Part shown: piece by piece, positions 7,282 to 14,670 of the stretch
Numbering within the stretch: the stretch's first letter is position 1
How the letters are laid out: each line of letters begins with the position of its first letter
Assembly: GCA_021813225.1 (NCBI GenBank)
Contig: JAKALH010000019.1
Location: 1 to 16,169 of the forward strand
Reading direction: 5' to 3'
DNA from: Chloroflexota bacterium
GTDB lineage: Bacteria > Chloroflexota > Anaerolineae > J036 > Brachytrichaceae
Length of the DNA: 16,169 bases
Notes under the pieces: model-generated
Seen by the model: the letters and a program-made list of their open reading frames with translations, nothing else
The model's database searches: none
Told to the model about the DNA's origin: nothing
Translations under genes and position numbers: made by a program

Positions 7282-9084
7282 TCAATCCCAGATTTCGCGG
7301 AGTTCATCCTTCAATGCCTGGCGCCTGCTGCGGTACTCGCCGTCAGCCACTTTGCCGGCGGCATGTTGCGCATCCAGATCGGCAATCGTGCGCAGCAGCG
7401 TTTTACGCTCCAGTGCGATATCGCGCTCTATACCGCGCCAGGTGCGCATCCTCGCCACCAGTATCACACTCCCGGCGATGGCAGCCAGCAGGGTTACACC
7501 GCCAAAAGCCAGAGCGCTGTTATCAGAACCCGGCACGGGTGCTCCCTGTAGCTGCCCGGTGATGTTGAATGTCACATTCCCGCCAGCGGCGATCGACGGT
7601 TGGGCCGGGACGTAGTACCGCACACTGGCTGATTGCGTTGGCTTCAACCCCATATCAGTCATATCCGTAACCCGCAAGACGTTGTCGGGCAACAGGACAT
7701 CCCATGACTTGACCGCATATGGCATCAGACGTTGTATCTGCCTGCCGCCGGAATAAGGGATGTCATAGAGCATGACAATTGTCGATGTGCCCTGCCCGGG
7801 CGGTACGGCATCGCTGTCATAGATCGTCTGGCCATCTTGGAAGAAACGAGCGCCCAGCCCCGGCCCGTTAAACCTCAGATTCGTCGCGCCGGCAGGCAGT
7901 GTCACTTTGAGCGACCTGAGTTGACCGCCTGGACCCGGTTGACTGATGTACGCCCGATCACTGTTGTTGTTGAAGACATAGAACTCGACCACGCTCAGCG
8001 TGTTCTCACCCGCTCCCTGAACAAAAAAATGGAACGCCGAGATGCTGATGACACCGGGATCAGTGGTGACTTCGTAAACCGGCAATGCTGCCGACAGCAT
8101 CTGAGTGCCGGAGAATTGCACCGGAGCGGCAAAGAAACGGGCGCCGTTATAGACCAGATCGGCCTGGTAAAACAGTGAATCGCTGACAGGCAGTCGATCG
8201 AATACCGCAACGCTTGCCGGGTTCAACGTCGCTGTGCGGGAAAACACTTCGCCTGTGGTGTCGTATGTATGCAACGTTACCCGCAGCCCCGCGACGGATG
8301 CGCCATTCGGCGTCATATTAGCGGCGTGTATCTGAAGCGTGCCGGCGCCGGTCGGCCCAGCCTGAGCCAGCTGTGTGGCGTCAGCATATTGATAGGCGAA
8401 TGTGCGAATATAGCGCGCCAGGTTCAGGCGTTGCTGGTCGCTCAGCTTGACATCCTGATGCACCGTGCCGGTGATCATGGCATCGGCGATATTCTGCAGC
8501 GAGTGTCCTGCCAGATAGGCCAATGACGATAGGTCAGGGGCGTTTGCACTACTGCCTTTGCCGTTACTGCCGTGGCAGGATTGGCAAGCCGCAGCATATG
8601 TAGTTGCATCAGTCTGCAGGGTGGCGCTGGGAACAGCCATCGCCCATACGTAACTCAAGACATCCCAGCGATCCTGCGGCGTCAACGACTGCGCGAACGG
8701 CGGCATCAATTTATCAATACGGCCGTTGGTGACAACGTTAAACCAGTCGGACGGCAGGGCCTGTTCCGATGATGCAGAACTGACCAGGTTCGCGACAACA
8801 CCACCCTGTGTTGCAATAGCCGCCGCACGGGGTCCATCACCACGGCCGGCGATGCCGTGGCACGCCTGGCACTTCACGGCATAGATCTGTGCCCCCCCCA
8901 CAACACTGGGCCGCGCCGGCGGCACCTGATTCAGAACGGCGCCGGGTGGAGGGACTGCCGGCGTCAGCAGGTTAGCGGTGGGTCTGGGCAACGATCCGGC
9001 CGTGCAGCCAGTCACGATCAGGGCGATGGCCGAAAATATAAACGCCGCGGCGCAGCCGCCGAGTATACGGTGGTGCGGCTTCAT
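7282..9084 (-). CDS. Two-haem cytochrome c lipoprotein with C-terminal membrane anchor and CcmI-like tail
   Basis: 600 residues, no canonical name. Order seen: signal with lipobox IVTGC (Cys27); a Pro-rich linker; two class I cytochrome c domains, with CQACH at 72-76 (likely axial Met127 in LMPPF) and CQSCH at 167-171 (candidate Met203); a long beta-rich extracytoplasmic region (about 245-515) with carbohydrate-binding/Ig-like character but no motif I recognise; a transmembrane helix (about 524-546); and a basic, charged tail with LLRTIADLDAQHAAGKVADGEY, similar to the cytoplasmic segment of CcmI. The haem domains should be outside and the tail inside. ATG 9084 overlaps the preceding stop (ATGA), with GGGAG nine bases upstream; a GTG at 9090 is less likely. 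It lies between the zinc-ribbon gene and ccmA, so it may be a haem-ligation factor, an electron carrier to the Ccm thiol system, or a substrate of the pathway. Confidence 0.85.
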   Translation of the reverse strand: MKPHHRILGGCAAAFIFSAIALIVTGCTAGSLPRPTANLLTPAVPPPGAVLNQVPPARPSVVGGAQIYAVKCQACHGIAGRGDGPRAAAIATQGGVVANLVSSASSEQALPSDWFNVVTNGRIDKLMPPFAQSLTPQDRWDVLSYVWAMAVPSATLQTDATTYAAACQSCHGSNGKGSSANAPDLSSLAYLAGHSLQNIADAMITGTVHQDVKLSDQQRLNLARYIRTFAYQYADATQLAQAGPTGAGTLQIHAANMTPNGASVAGLRVTLHTYDTTGEVFSRTATLNPASVAVFDRLPVSDSLFYQADLVYNGARFFAAPVQFSGTQMLSAALPVYEVTTDPGVISISAFHFFVQGAGENTLSVVEFYVFNNNSDRAYISQPGPGGQLRSLKVTLPAGATNLRFNGPGLGARFFQDGQTIYDSDAVPPGQGTSTIVMLYDIPYSGGRQIQRLMPYAVKSWDVLLPDNVLRVTDMTDMGLKPTQSASVRYYVPAQPSIAAGGNVTFNITGQLQGAPVPGSDNSALAFGGVTLLAAIAGSVILVARMRTWRGIERDIALERKTLLRTIADLDAQHAAGKVADGEYRSRRQALKDELREIWD

Positions 9085-9530
9085 TGGCACTCACTCCCGG
9101 CATGTGGTATCGCAGCGTCAGCCCGCAGCGGTTGGCCGCAATGCGCACAGAACTGGTCGCCTAGTTTTGCCAGTGTCCCGCATCTGGGGCAGGATTCAGG
9201 CGAATCCCTCAGCGCCAATACCTCAGCCTCAATGGCCGCGTCGACGCTATCGCTTTCCACAAGGGCGTCCAGTTCGCGCAGAATTTGCGCGCCGCGCTGT
9301 ACCTGGGCCTCACGCAGCACTTTATAGTCGTCCTCATTCAGCTTTCGGGTGCGGTAGTCGAGGTCTAGTTCGCGTATGTTGCGGATTGTCGAGTCGCGCT
9401 CGGCCTGCAGTAACCAGCGCCTGCTCAGTGGCTCGACAGCCGGGCTGCGTTGTTCCAGCAATGGCAACACAATAAGGAGCACGACGATAATGAACAGCGC
9501 AAGGCCGATGAGTATAGTTCCGATGCCCAT
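9081..9530 (-). CDS. Membrane protein with CcmI-like segment and C-terminal zinc ribbon
   Basis: 149 residues, not a standard Ccm subunit. Seen: one N-terminal membrane helix (4-24) followed by positive residues, so the rest is probably cytoplasmic; a helical segment at 46-87 containing IRNIRELDLDYRTRKLNEDDY, which resembles the leucine-rich cytoplasmic loop of CcmI (the pattern of E-L-D, basic-K-L, then acidic-D-Y); and a zinc ribbon with cysteines 114, 117, 128 and 131 (CPRCG ... FCAHCG). A similar helical segment ends the next gene's product. It follows ccmG by 41 bases and shares an ATGA overlap with the cytochrome gene, so the two are probably made together. It may replace CcmI in the haem-ligation complex; this is inference. 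The ATG at 9530 has no obvious SD sequence. Confidence 0.82.
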   Translation of the reverse strand: MGIGTILIGLALFIIVVLLIVLPLLEQRSPAVEPLSRRWLLQAERDSTIRNIRELDLDYRTRKLNEDDYKVLREAQVQRGAQILRELDALVESDSVDAAIEAEVLALRDSPESCPRCGTLAKLGDQFCAHCGQPLRADAAIPHAGSECQ

Positions 9531-9571
9531 GAGTGTACTGTGATGCTGTCAGTTATCCAGTGCAGGCGCGC

Positions 9572-10120
9572 TTACTGCTCGTTAACAAGCGTTTCTACGG
9601 TCGATACCAGTTCCGCCTGCGTCATCGCCTGAATCACTGTTTTTCTGATTTTCCCTGTTCGATCGATGAAAAAAGTCTCTGGAACGCCGGTGATATGGTA
9701 TGCCCGCGAGATTTTCTCCTGCAGGTCGGCGCCGATCAAGTATGAGGTGTTGTACTGTTGCAGGTATGCGTAGGCCGGCGCTTCCGTATCAAGATAATCA
9801 ATACCCAGAACGACCAGGCCACGATCACGATACTGGCGCCAGACGCTTTCCAGCGCATCAGACTCCTTGCGACATTCGACACACCACGATGCCCAGAAGT
9901 TGACGATGACCACCTTTCCTCGCAGGTCAGACAGCCTGATATCTTTTGGGTAACCCGCCTGGTAGCTCGGATAGAGAGACACCTTGAAATCCGGCGCAGG
10001 CGATCCGACAACCGGTCGATTGCCTGGCTGTACGGCGACAACCATCGAAATCACAAACAGCCCCGTCAGTGCAACCGCGATAACGGCTGCAACGACGATA
10101 AACAGCGACTTATGTTTCAC
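9572..10120 (-). CDS. ccmG: Thiol-disulfide oxidoreductase CcmG/ResA/DsbE type
   Basis: Membrane-anchored, outward-facing thioredoxin-fold protein that reduces apocytochrome CxxCH (or CcmH) before haem attachment. 182 residues. Seen: an N-terminal helix anchor (6-30); GSPAPDFKVSLY, typical of the TlpA/ResA group; active site WASWCVEC with Cys80 and Cys83; cis-proline loop TGVPETFFID (Pro147). The start is GTG at 10120, with GAGG about ten bases upstream; no better start is available. It begins 12 bases after ccmH, within the ccm operon. ResA and CcmG are hard to tell apart by sequence; the System I neighbours favour CcmG. Confidence 0.9.
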   Translation of the reverse strand: MKHKSLFIVVAAVIAVALTGLFVISMVVAVQPGNRPVVGSPAPDFKVSLYPSYQAGYPKDIRLSDLRGKVVIVNFWASWCVECRKESDALESVWRQYRDRGLVVLGIDYLDTEAPAYAYLQQYNTSYLIGADLQEKISRAYHITGVPETFFIDRTGKIRKTVIQAMTQAELVSTVETLVNEQ

Positions 10121-10132
10121 TTCGCGTAAGCC

Positions 10133-10633
10133 TCATGACTTGCCAACCTGCTCTTCGAGCGTGCTGATATAGTCATCGCTTTCTTTGCTGGCCGCTGCGG
10201 GCGAAACGACATCAGCCTTTCGGCGGGTGCTGCGCCTGAGCACAATGATGACTGACGCGACTACAGCAATCAACAGTATGACGGGAAGAAGCCAGAGCAC
10301 CAGCACCACACCCTGCTTGGGCGGTTCCTGCAGCACCGTCGGACCGAAGCGGGCAACGAAGTAGTCGATCACCTGCTGCTGCGACTTCCCTTCGACGACC
10401 TGTGTTCGTATTTCCTGTTTCCACTGCATGCAGGTGTCGGTCTGGCAGTCCGCCAGGCTGATACCGGCACAGGTTGGGCAGTTCAACTTCTTGGCGATAT
10501 CGTGCACCAGGCTATCGGGATCTGGAGCCTGTGCCTGAACTGACCCGCCGCCTGCGAAACCAGCCATTAACGCCGCCAGGCACACAATCAGCACGGCAGC
10601 CAACAGTCGCGGCAGACGGACCCCGACTTTCAT
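10133..10633 (-). CDS. ccmH: Cytochrome c maturation protein CcmH (four-cysteine form)
   Basis: Membrane-anchored thiol protein that handles apocytochrome cysteines for the CcmF ligase. 166 residues. Seen: a signal peptide (about 1-35, cleavage likely after VQAQA); a short helical domain with LNCPTCAGISLADCQTDTC, giving Cys52, Cys55, Cys63 and Cys68, then WKQEIRTQVVEGKSQQQVIDYFVARFG; a C-terminal membrane helix (about 111-131) and a basic cytoplasmic tail. The canonical motif is LRCPVCQ with only two cysteines; the second pair is extra here. The ATG at 10633 overlaps the ccmF stop (ATGA). The frame is open further upstream, but that part lies inside ccmF and has no SD sequence or family homology, so it is excluded. 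Confidence 0.93.
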   Translation of the reverse strand: MKVGVRLPRLLAAVLIVCLAALMAGFAGGGSVQAQAPDPDSLVHDIAKKLNCPTCAGISLADCQTDTCMQWKQEIRTQVVEGKSQQQVIDYFVARFGPTVLQEPPKQGVVLVLWLLPVILLIAVVASVIIVLRRSTRRKADVVSPAAASKESDDYISTLEEQVGKS

Positions 10634-12636
10634 TTTGACGGAACCCCGACAGTTTTCACCTTCATGGCCGTACGCGCTTCTCCGATTGGTTCGAGATTCC
10701 AGAATGCCACGAAAAATCCCAGGATGAGAATAACACCACCCAGCCATATCCAGTTGATCATCGGATTGATGTAAACCTGGAAGGTGGCCGATGCACCGGC
10801 ATTTTCCCAGCCGCCCAGTATGACGTATACCTCTTCGTTGAATGAGCCTGTGATGTCGGCAATCGTGGCGGTGTACTGTTGGACCGGATAGCTGTCCCGG
10901 TGCGGGTAAACACCGCCGACCACCAAACCGTCTTTCGAATTCGTAACCAGCACGGCAGCCTGCACCGACTGGCAATCGTTAAATGCGCACGGCACCGGAG
11001 AGATGCCCCGGTAGGTGAAAGTGTAGTTTCCCGCCGAGAAGCTCTCATTCAACTTCACGTTCTTCAGTACGTCGATGCCGTAATAGCCCTTCCCGATTGC
11101 TCCGACGGCGATCAGCACCACACCCAGGTGCACCAGATAACCGCCGTAGCGCCGCTGGTTGCGCTGAACCAGGTGGAACAGCGCGGCGGGAATACTTTCA
11201 CCCGTCGAATGGACACGCGCCTGCACGCCGCGGATATATTCGAGAAGCGTTTGCACGAAGGTATAGATGCAGAGCGCCAGCAACAGCAATGGAATCAGCC
11301 GGCCCGCGCCGGTGACGGCCAGGAGTACAACCCCGGCGATAGCGGCGATGATCGGCACGACTGACAACCGTCCCAGCGTCTGGACATTCGCTTTGCGCCA
11401 TGCCAGCAATGGCGCCACACCCATCAAGATGACCAGGACTGCCATTTGCGGCACAGCGACCTGGTTGTAGAAAGGCGGACCGACTGTTATCTTGGTGCCG
11501 TTAATGGCTTCGGTGATCGTGGGGAAGATAGTGCCCAGGAAGATTGTGAGCGCCGTGCTCACGAACAGGACGTTCTGCAGCAGGAATATACCTTCGCGCG
11601 AGAACCATGAATCCAGCTTGTTCTCGCTGCGCAGGTTATCCAGACGGCTGAACCACAGGCCAATGGTCCCCAGCAGGATAAATACCATAAACCCCAGGAA
11701 CAGCGGTGCAAGAGTAGACTGCGCAAAGGCGTGAACGGATGTCAGTAGCCCGCTACGGATAAACGACGTTCCGAAGAAAATTGATATAAATGTGACGGCC
11801 ATCAGCAGCACATTCCAGTTCTTGAACATGCCGCGTTTTTCCTGGATCATCGCCGAGTGCAGGAATGCCGTGGCAAACAGCCATGACACGAAGGGCATAT
11901 TCTCTGATGGGTCCCAGCCCCAGTAACCACCCCAACCCAACACATCATGCGCCCAACGACCGCCTAACAGCAGTCCCGAACCCAGGAATGCCCAGCCCAC
12001 CAGCGTCCATCGTCGCGACTTGAGCAGCCACAGATTATCGCGCCGGCCCGCCGCCAGTGAGGCGATGCAGAATGCAAATGGAATCAGAAAGCTGGTGTAC
12101 CCGGCATACAGCATCGGCGGGTGGATGATCATGCCGGGGTGACGAAGGAGTGGATTGAGACCGCGCCCGTCCTGCGGCGGAAAATTGAAACGCGCAAACG
12201 GATTTGCGGCGCTCAGGTTCACGAAAAGAAAGAACAGCGCGACGACCGATACCGTAGCAGTGAAATACGGCAACAGTGCTTTATCTTCTTTCCAGGTTCG
12301 CAGCATCGCGACAAAGATGAAGGCGGAAAGAAGCAGGTTCCAGAACAGGATGGAACCGTTTTGAGAACCCCACAAAGCCGTAATGCGGAAGAATAACGGT
12401 GTGGCGCGGCTGGACACGTCGGCGACGTACTTAACGCCGAAGTCAAATGTCAACAGTGCATACCAGAGTCCGATGCACGCCGTTAGGACCAGCGGAAAGA
12501 TAAGCATCGCGGCGGTGCGCCCGCTTTGCACGAATCGATCGTCATTGCGTTGTGCGCCAACAAGCGATGCGGCGACCGCATACAGGCTCGCGAATAGCGC
12601 AATGATCAGGGCGATATAACCGACGTCCGTAATCAT
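10630..12636 (-). CDS. ccmF: Cytochrome c haem lyase subunit CcmF
   Basis: Polytopic membrane protein that attaches haem from CcmE to apocytochrome c. 668 residues, full length, with about 14-15 hydrophobic helices. Seen: the WWD domain as WGGYWGWDPSEN (235-246); conserved histidines His172 (MIIHPPMLYAGY), His260 (ATAFLHS), His302 (TSVHAFA) and His503 (YLVHLG), matching the four known CcmF haem-ligand positions of E. coli almost residue for residue; and a large outside loop before the last helix, containing an unusual cysteine pair, Cys550 and Cys555 (PCAFNDC). ATG at 12636, 12 bases after the ccmE stop; the stop overlaps the ccmH start. Confidence 0.97.
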   Translation of the reverse strand: MITDVGYIALIIALFASLYAVAASLVGAQRNDDRFVQSGRTAAMLIFPLVLTACIGLWYALLTFDFGVKYVADVSSRATPLFFRITALWGSQNGSILFWNLLLSAFIFVAMLRTWKEDKALLPYFTATVSVVALFFLFVNLSAANPFARFNFPPQDGRGLNPLLRHPGMIIHPPMLYAGYTSFLIPFAFCIASLAAGRRDNLWLLKSRRWTLVGWAFLGSGLLLGGRWAHDVLGWGGYWGWDPSENMPFVSWLFATAFLHSAMIQEKRGMFKNWNVLLMAVTFISIFFGTSFIRSGLLTSVHAFAQSTLAPLFLGFMVFILLGTIGLWFSRLDNLRSENKLDSWFSREGIFLLQNVLFVSTALTIFLGTIFPTITEAINGTKITVGPPFYNQVAVPQMAVLVILMGVAPLLAWRKANVQTLGRLSVVPIIAAIAGVVLLAVTGAGRLIPLLLLALCIYTFVQTLLEYIRGVQARVHSTGESIPAALFHLVQRNQRRYGGYLVHLGVVLIAVGAIGKGYYGIDVLKNVKLNESFSAGNYTFTYRGISPVPCAFNDCQSVQAAVLVTNSKDGLVVGGVYPHRDSYPVQQYTATIADITGSFNEEVYVILGGWENAGASATFQVYINPMINWIWLGGVILILGFFVAFWNLEPIGEARTAMKVKTVGVPSK

Positions 12637-12648
12637 TGGGGTATCCGT

Positions 12649-13101
12649 TTATTTGGTCGTGCTGGCGGTCTGCGCGTTCTGATACTTCGTGGGGCACTGC
12701 AGTAACAGACTGTCTTGAGACTGACCGGCGTAAAACTTGCCGTCGGCTGCCAGCTTTCCGGTCACGATAGCCTGCGCCTCATTGACCAGTGTATCCGGCT
12801 TCACACCCTGATAAACAACTCGTATGCGCGGCGCGTTGGCCAGGTTGTTTGCCAGCACATCGCGAGAGTTCACCACATCGAACTCCAGATGCGATGTCGC
12901 AGCGTCGTAGACAATACTGTCACCTACGACCACACCGGTCAGTTTCAATGCGTGCTGCGTCAGGTCTACACCTTTGGCCCTGTCGGCCACGATGTCGTTG
13001 ACCTTGACTTCCATGCTGCTGTTACCGGCAATCGCAAATCCCATGACCGCAACTACAGCGACGACTATGATGCCAATGCCGATTATAAACTTGGGTTTCA
13101 T
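12649..13101 (-). CDS. ccmE: Haem chaperone CcmE, CxxxY variant
   Basis: Membrane-anchored haem carrier outside the membrane: it binds haem covalently and hands it to CcmF. 150 residues from ATG 13101. Seen: a signal anchor (4-26); an OB-fold body with VKVNDIVAD, VDLTQHALKLTGVVVGDS, HLEFDVV and RVVYQGVKPDTLVNEAQAIVTGKL, all CcmE-typical; and the haem site CPTKY (136-140). Most CcmE proteins have a His in HxxxY here; a Cys in CxxxY is known from some archaeal and sulfate-reducer proteins. A longer frame from GTG 13188 exists, but ATG 13101 has GAGG six bases upstream and gives the normal length. First gene of the ccm cluster; its promoter is not clear. Confidence 0.95.
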   Translation of the reverse strand: MKPKFIIGIGIIVVAVVAVMGFAIAGNSSMEVKVNDIVADRAKGVDLTQHALKLTGVVVGDSIVYDAATSHLEFDVVNSRDVLANNLANAPRIRVVYQGVKPDTLVNEAQAIVTGKLAADGKFYAGQSQDSLLLQCPTKYQNAQTASTTK

Positions 13102-13360
13102 CCTTTGCCTCGCTTCTGCATGGGAAGTCGATCCTGCGATATCGTCAGCCGATTCATGATGCGTCAACTGCCATTTCTCTCGTGACACTGCGTAGACAAC
13201 ACAGCGAAACGAATCCGTAGCGTTCGATGCTTCATCATATCACCAACTACGCTATTCTACCGCTCGACTGGAACCAGCCGTCCCGTCCGCAGATCAAGAG
13301 AAGTTGCGCCGGGCATCTGGCGCGTCAGTTAGCCGGCCAGCAGCCCGGCGTTGCCGCTTG
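13102..13360 (-). promoter_or_regulatory. Gap before ccmE: ribosome site and weak promoter candidates
   Basis: 259 bases between the ManD gene and ccmE. GAGG at 13108-13111 is six bases before ATG 13101 and decides the ccmE start. Upstream, TTGACG (13162-13167) is a fair -35 box, but the matching -10 (GATATC, 13138-13143, 18-base spacer) is poor. A TAGAAT and a TATGAT further upstream could be -10 boxes without good -35 partners. The ccm promoter should be in this gap, but I cannot fix it. No gene is seen here. Confidence 0.35.
13307..13350 (-). terminator. Long hairpin after the ManD gene, possible terminator
   Basis: Eleven bases past the stop. The outer stem is CGCCGGGC (13307-13314) with GCCCGGCG (13343-13350); after a two-by-two internal loop the inner stem is CTGGC (13317-13321) with GCCAG (13336-13340), closing a 14-base loop. 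On the transcribed strand it is followed by a C/T-rich stretch (AACTTCTCTTGATCT) rather than a clean T-run, so it may be a weak or non-canonical terminator separating this gene from the ccm operon. Confidence 0.5.
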
Positions 13361-14566
13361 CTAGGGGCGGGCGATCGTGCCATCCGGCCAGCGCGATTGC
13401 GTCCACTCGATGGGGCGGCCGAAGTCGCCAACCGGATACCTGGCGGCTGATTTCTCGTCGATATCGATGCCCAGCCCGGGCTTATCGTTCGCGTACAGAT
13501 AGCCGTTCCGAAGGTCCGGGCAGCCAGGGAATACCTCGGGCAGGGGATCAGGGAAACCGGAGAATTCCTGAATTCCAAAGTTCTGTACCGCCAGATCAAG
13601 ATGAACATTGGCCGCGTGACCGACCGGTGACACGTCGCCTGGCCCATGGAACGCCGTGCGAACTCCGAACGCTTCACACAGCGCGGCAAGCTTGCGGGCC
13701 GGTGTGATGCCGCCGATGTCGCTGATATGCACACGGATGAAGTCGATCAGGTGGTTCACAATCAGCGAACGCCATTCAAGCGGGTGTGTAAACAACTCCC
13801 CCATTGCAAGAGGCACGGCAGCCTGCTCACGGATTCGCGCAAACCAGTCGACATCCTCCGGAGCCAGCGCGTCCTCAAGAAAGAATAGACGATACGGTTC
13901 GAGTGACTTCGCCAGGCGCACGGCTTCAATCGGGGCGATACGCTCATGAACATCATGCAGCAGCGGGATGTCGTAGCCAAGCTTTGAGCGGATGTACTCG
14001 AACATCTTTGGCACAGTCAGCGCATACACGTCAGGATCGAAATACGCGCCATGTTGCGAACCTTCCGGCCGGCGCGGTTGGCGGCCAATCCCCCCGTACC
14101 CGCCCAACTGGCAGCGAACGTAGGCGATACCCTGCTCTTTCAACTTCAGCACGTTGTCCAGTACTTCCTGCGCATCCCGGCCATCAGCGTGACGGTACAC
14201 AGCGACACCCTCGCGGCACTTGCCGCCCAGAAGCTGGTATACCGGCATATTAGCGCGTTTCCCGTTGATATCCCATAATGCCTCATCAACGCCGGAAATC
14301 GCATTGTTCAGTACAGGGCTGTTGCGCCAGTACGAGTTCTGATAGCACAGATGCCAGATATCTTCGATCCGGTCGACCTCGCGACCCACCAGCAGGGGGC
14401 GCAGATGATCATCGACGGCGGATTTCACCGGCCCGAGCCGTTGCGTGAATGTCGCACACCCTACCCCATACAAACCCGGCTCCGATGTTTCAACTTTTAC
14501 AACGCACAATCCGATGCCTGCGGGAGCGGTTAAAATGGCTCTCACATTCGTGATCACAGTCTTCAC
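13361..14566 (-). CDS. manD: Enolase-superfamily sugar acid dehydratase, ManD/RspA type
   Basis: Probably a cytoplasmic, Mg-dependent D-mannonate or related sugar-acid dehydratase; RspA is the starvation-sensing name for the same family. 401 residues, full length. Seen: an N-terminal capping domain; then a TIM barrel with YRHADG (124-129), metal ligands Asp205 (HDVHER), Glu231 (FFLEDALAPED) and Glu257 (AMGELFTHP), catalytic His207 and His307 (AFHGPGDVSPVGHA), Glu334, and VHISDIGGITPARK. These spacings match ManD enzymes. The segment RCQLGGYGGIGR (151-162) covers the loop that in ManD supplies an Arg/Tyr pair, but it differs from the usual form, so substrate and activity are unsure. The start is GTG 14566 with GGAGG (14573-14577) six bases away. 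Single gene, divergent from hisD. Confidence 0.9.
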   Translation of the reverse strand: MKTVITNVRAILTAPAGIGLCVVKVETSEPGLYGVGCATFTQRLGPVKSAVDDHLRPLLVGREVDRIEDIWHLCYQNSYWRNSPVLNNAISGVDEALWDINGKRANMPVYQLLGGKCREGVAVYRHADGRDAQEVLDNVLKLKEQGIAYVRCQLGGYGGIGRQPRRPEGSQHGAYFDPDVYALTVPKMFEYIRSKLGYDIPLLHDVHERIAPIEAVRLAKSLEPYRLFFLEDALAPEDVDWFARIREQAAVPLAMGELFTHPLEWRSLIVNHLIDFIRVHISDIGGITPARKLAALCEAFGVRTAFHGPGDVSPVGHAANVHLDLAVQNFGIQEFSGFPDPLPEVFPGCPDLRNGYLYANDKPGLGIDIDEKSAARYPVGDFGRPIEWTQSRWPDGTIARP

Positions 14567-14670
14567 AGATGTCCTCCAGAAAATGCAATCTCGGTCTGAT
14601 TTGATCTACTGCGAGCGTTACATTCAAGTATTATCTATCCTGTTCACTGGATTAACGGAACCATTAAGAA
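14567..14670. promoter_or_regulatory. Divergent promoter region, ManD gene / hisD
   Basis: 104 bases between two opposing starts. For the minus-strand gene: the SD sequence GGAGG (14573-14577) and a candidate TTGAAT-N17-TCAAAT (14627-14599), each box at 4 of 6. For hisD: TATTAT (14629-14634) could be a -10 box, but no -35 sits at proper spacing. The region is A/T-richer than its neighbours, as promoters usually are. Confidence 0.4.

Noticed and set aside
7271..7285. TTG 7285 as the ccmA start
   Set aside because: A rare start codon overlapping the preceding stop; ATG 7270 with AGGA and a family-like N-terminus is better supported, though the TTG cannot be fully excluded.
10634..10975. N-terminal extension of ccmH into ccmF
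   Set aside because: It would add 114 residues with no signal peptide or CcmH homology, fully inside ccmF; ATG 10633 gives a proper signal peptide and an ATGA overlap.
13102..13188. GTG 13188 as the ccmE start
   Set aside because: No SD sequence there, and the added 29 residues are hydrophilic ahead of the signal anchor; ATG 13101 has GAGG at good spacing.
13307..13350. Reading the hairpin as a clear intrinsic terminator
   Set aside because: The stem is strong, but no continuous T-run follows on either strand; kept only as a possible terminator.
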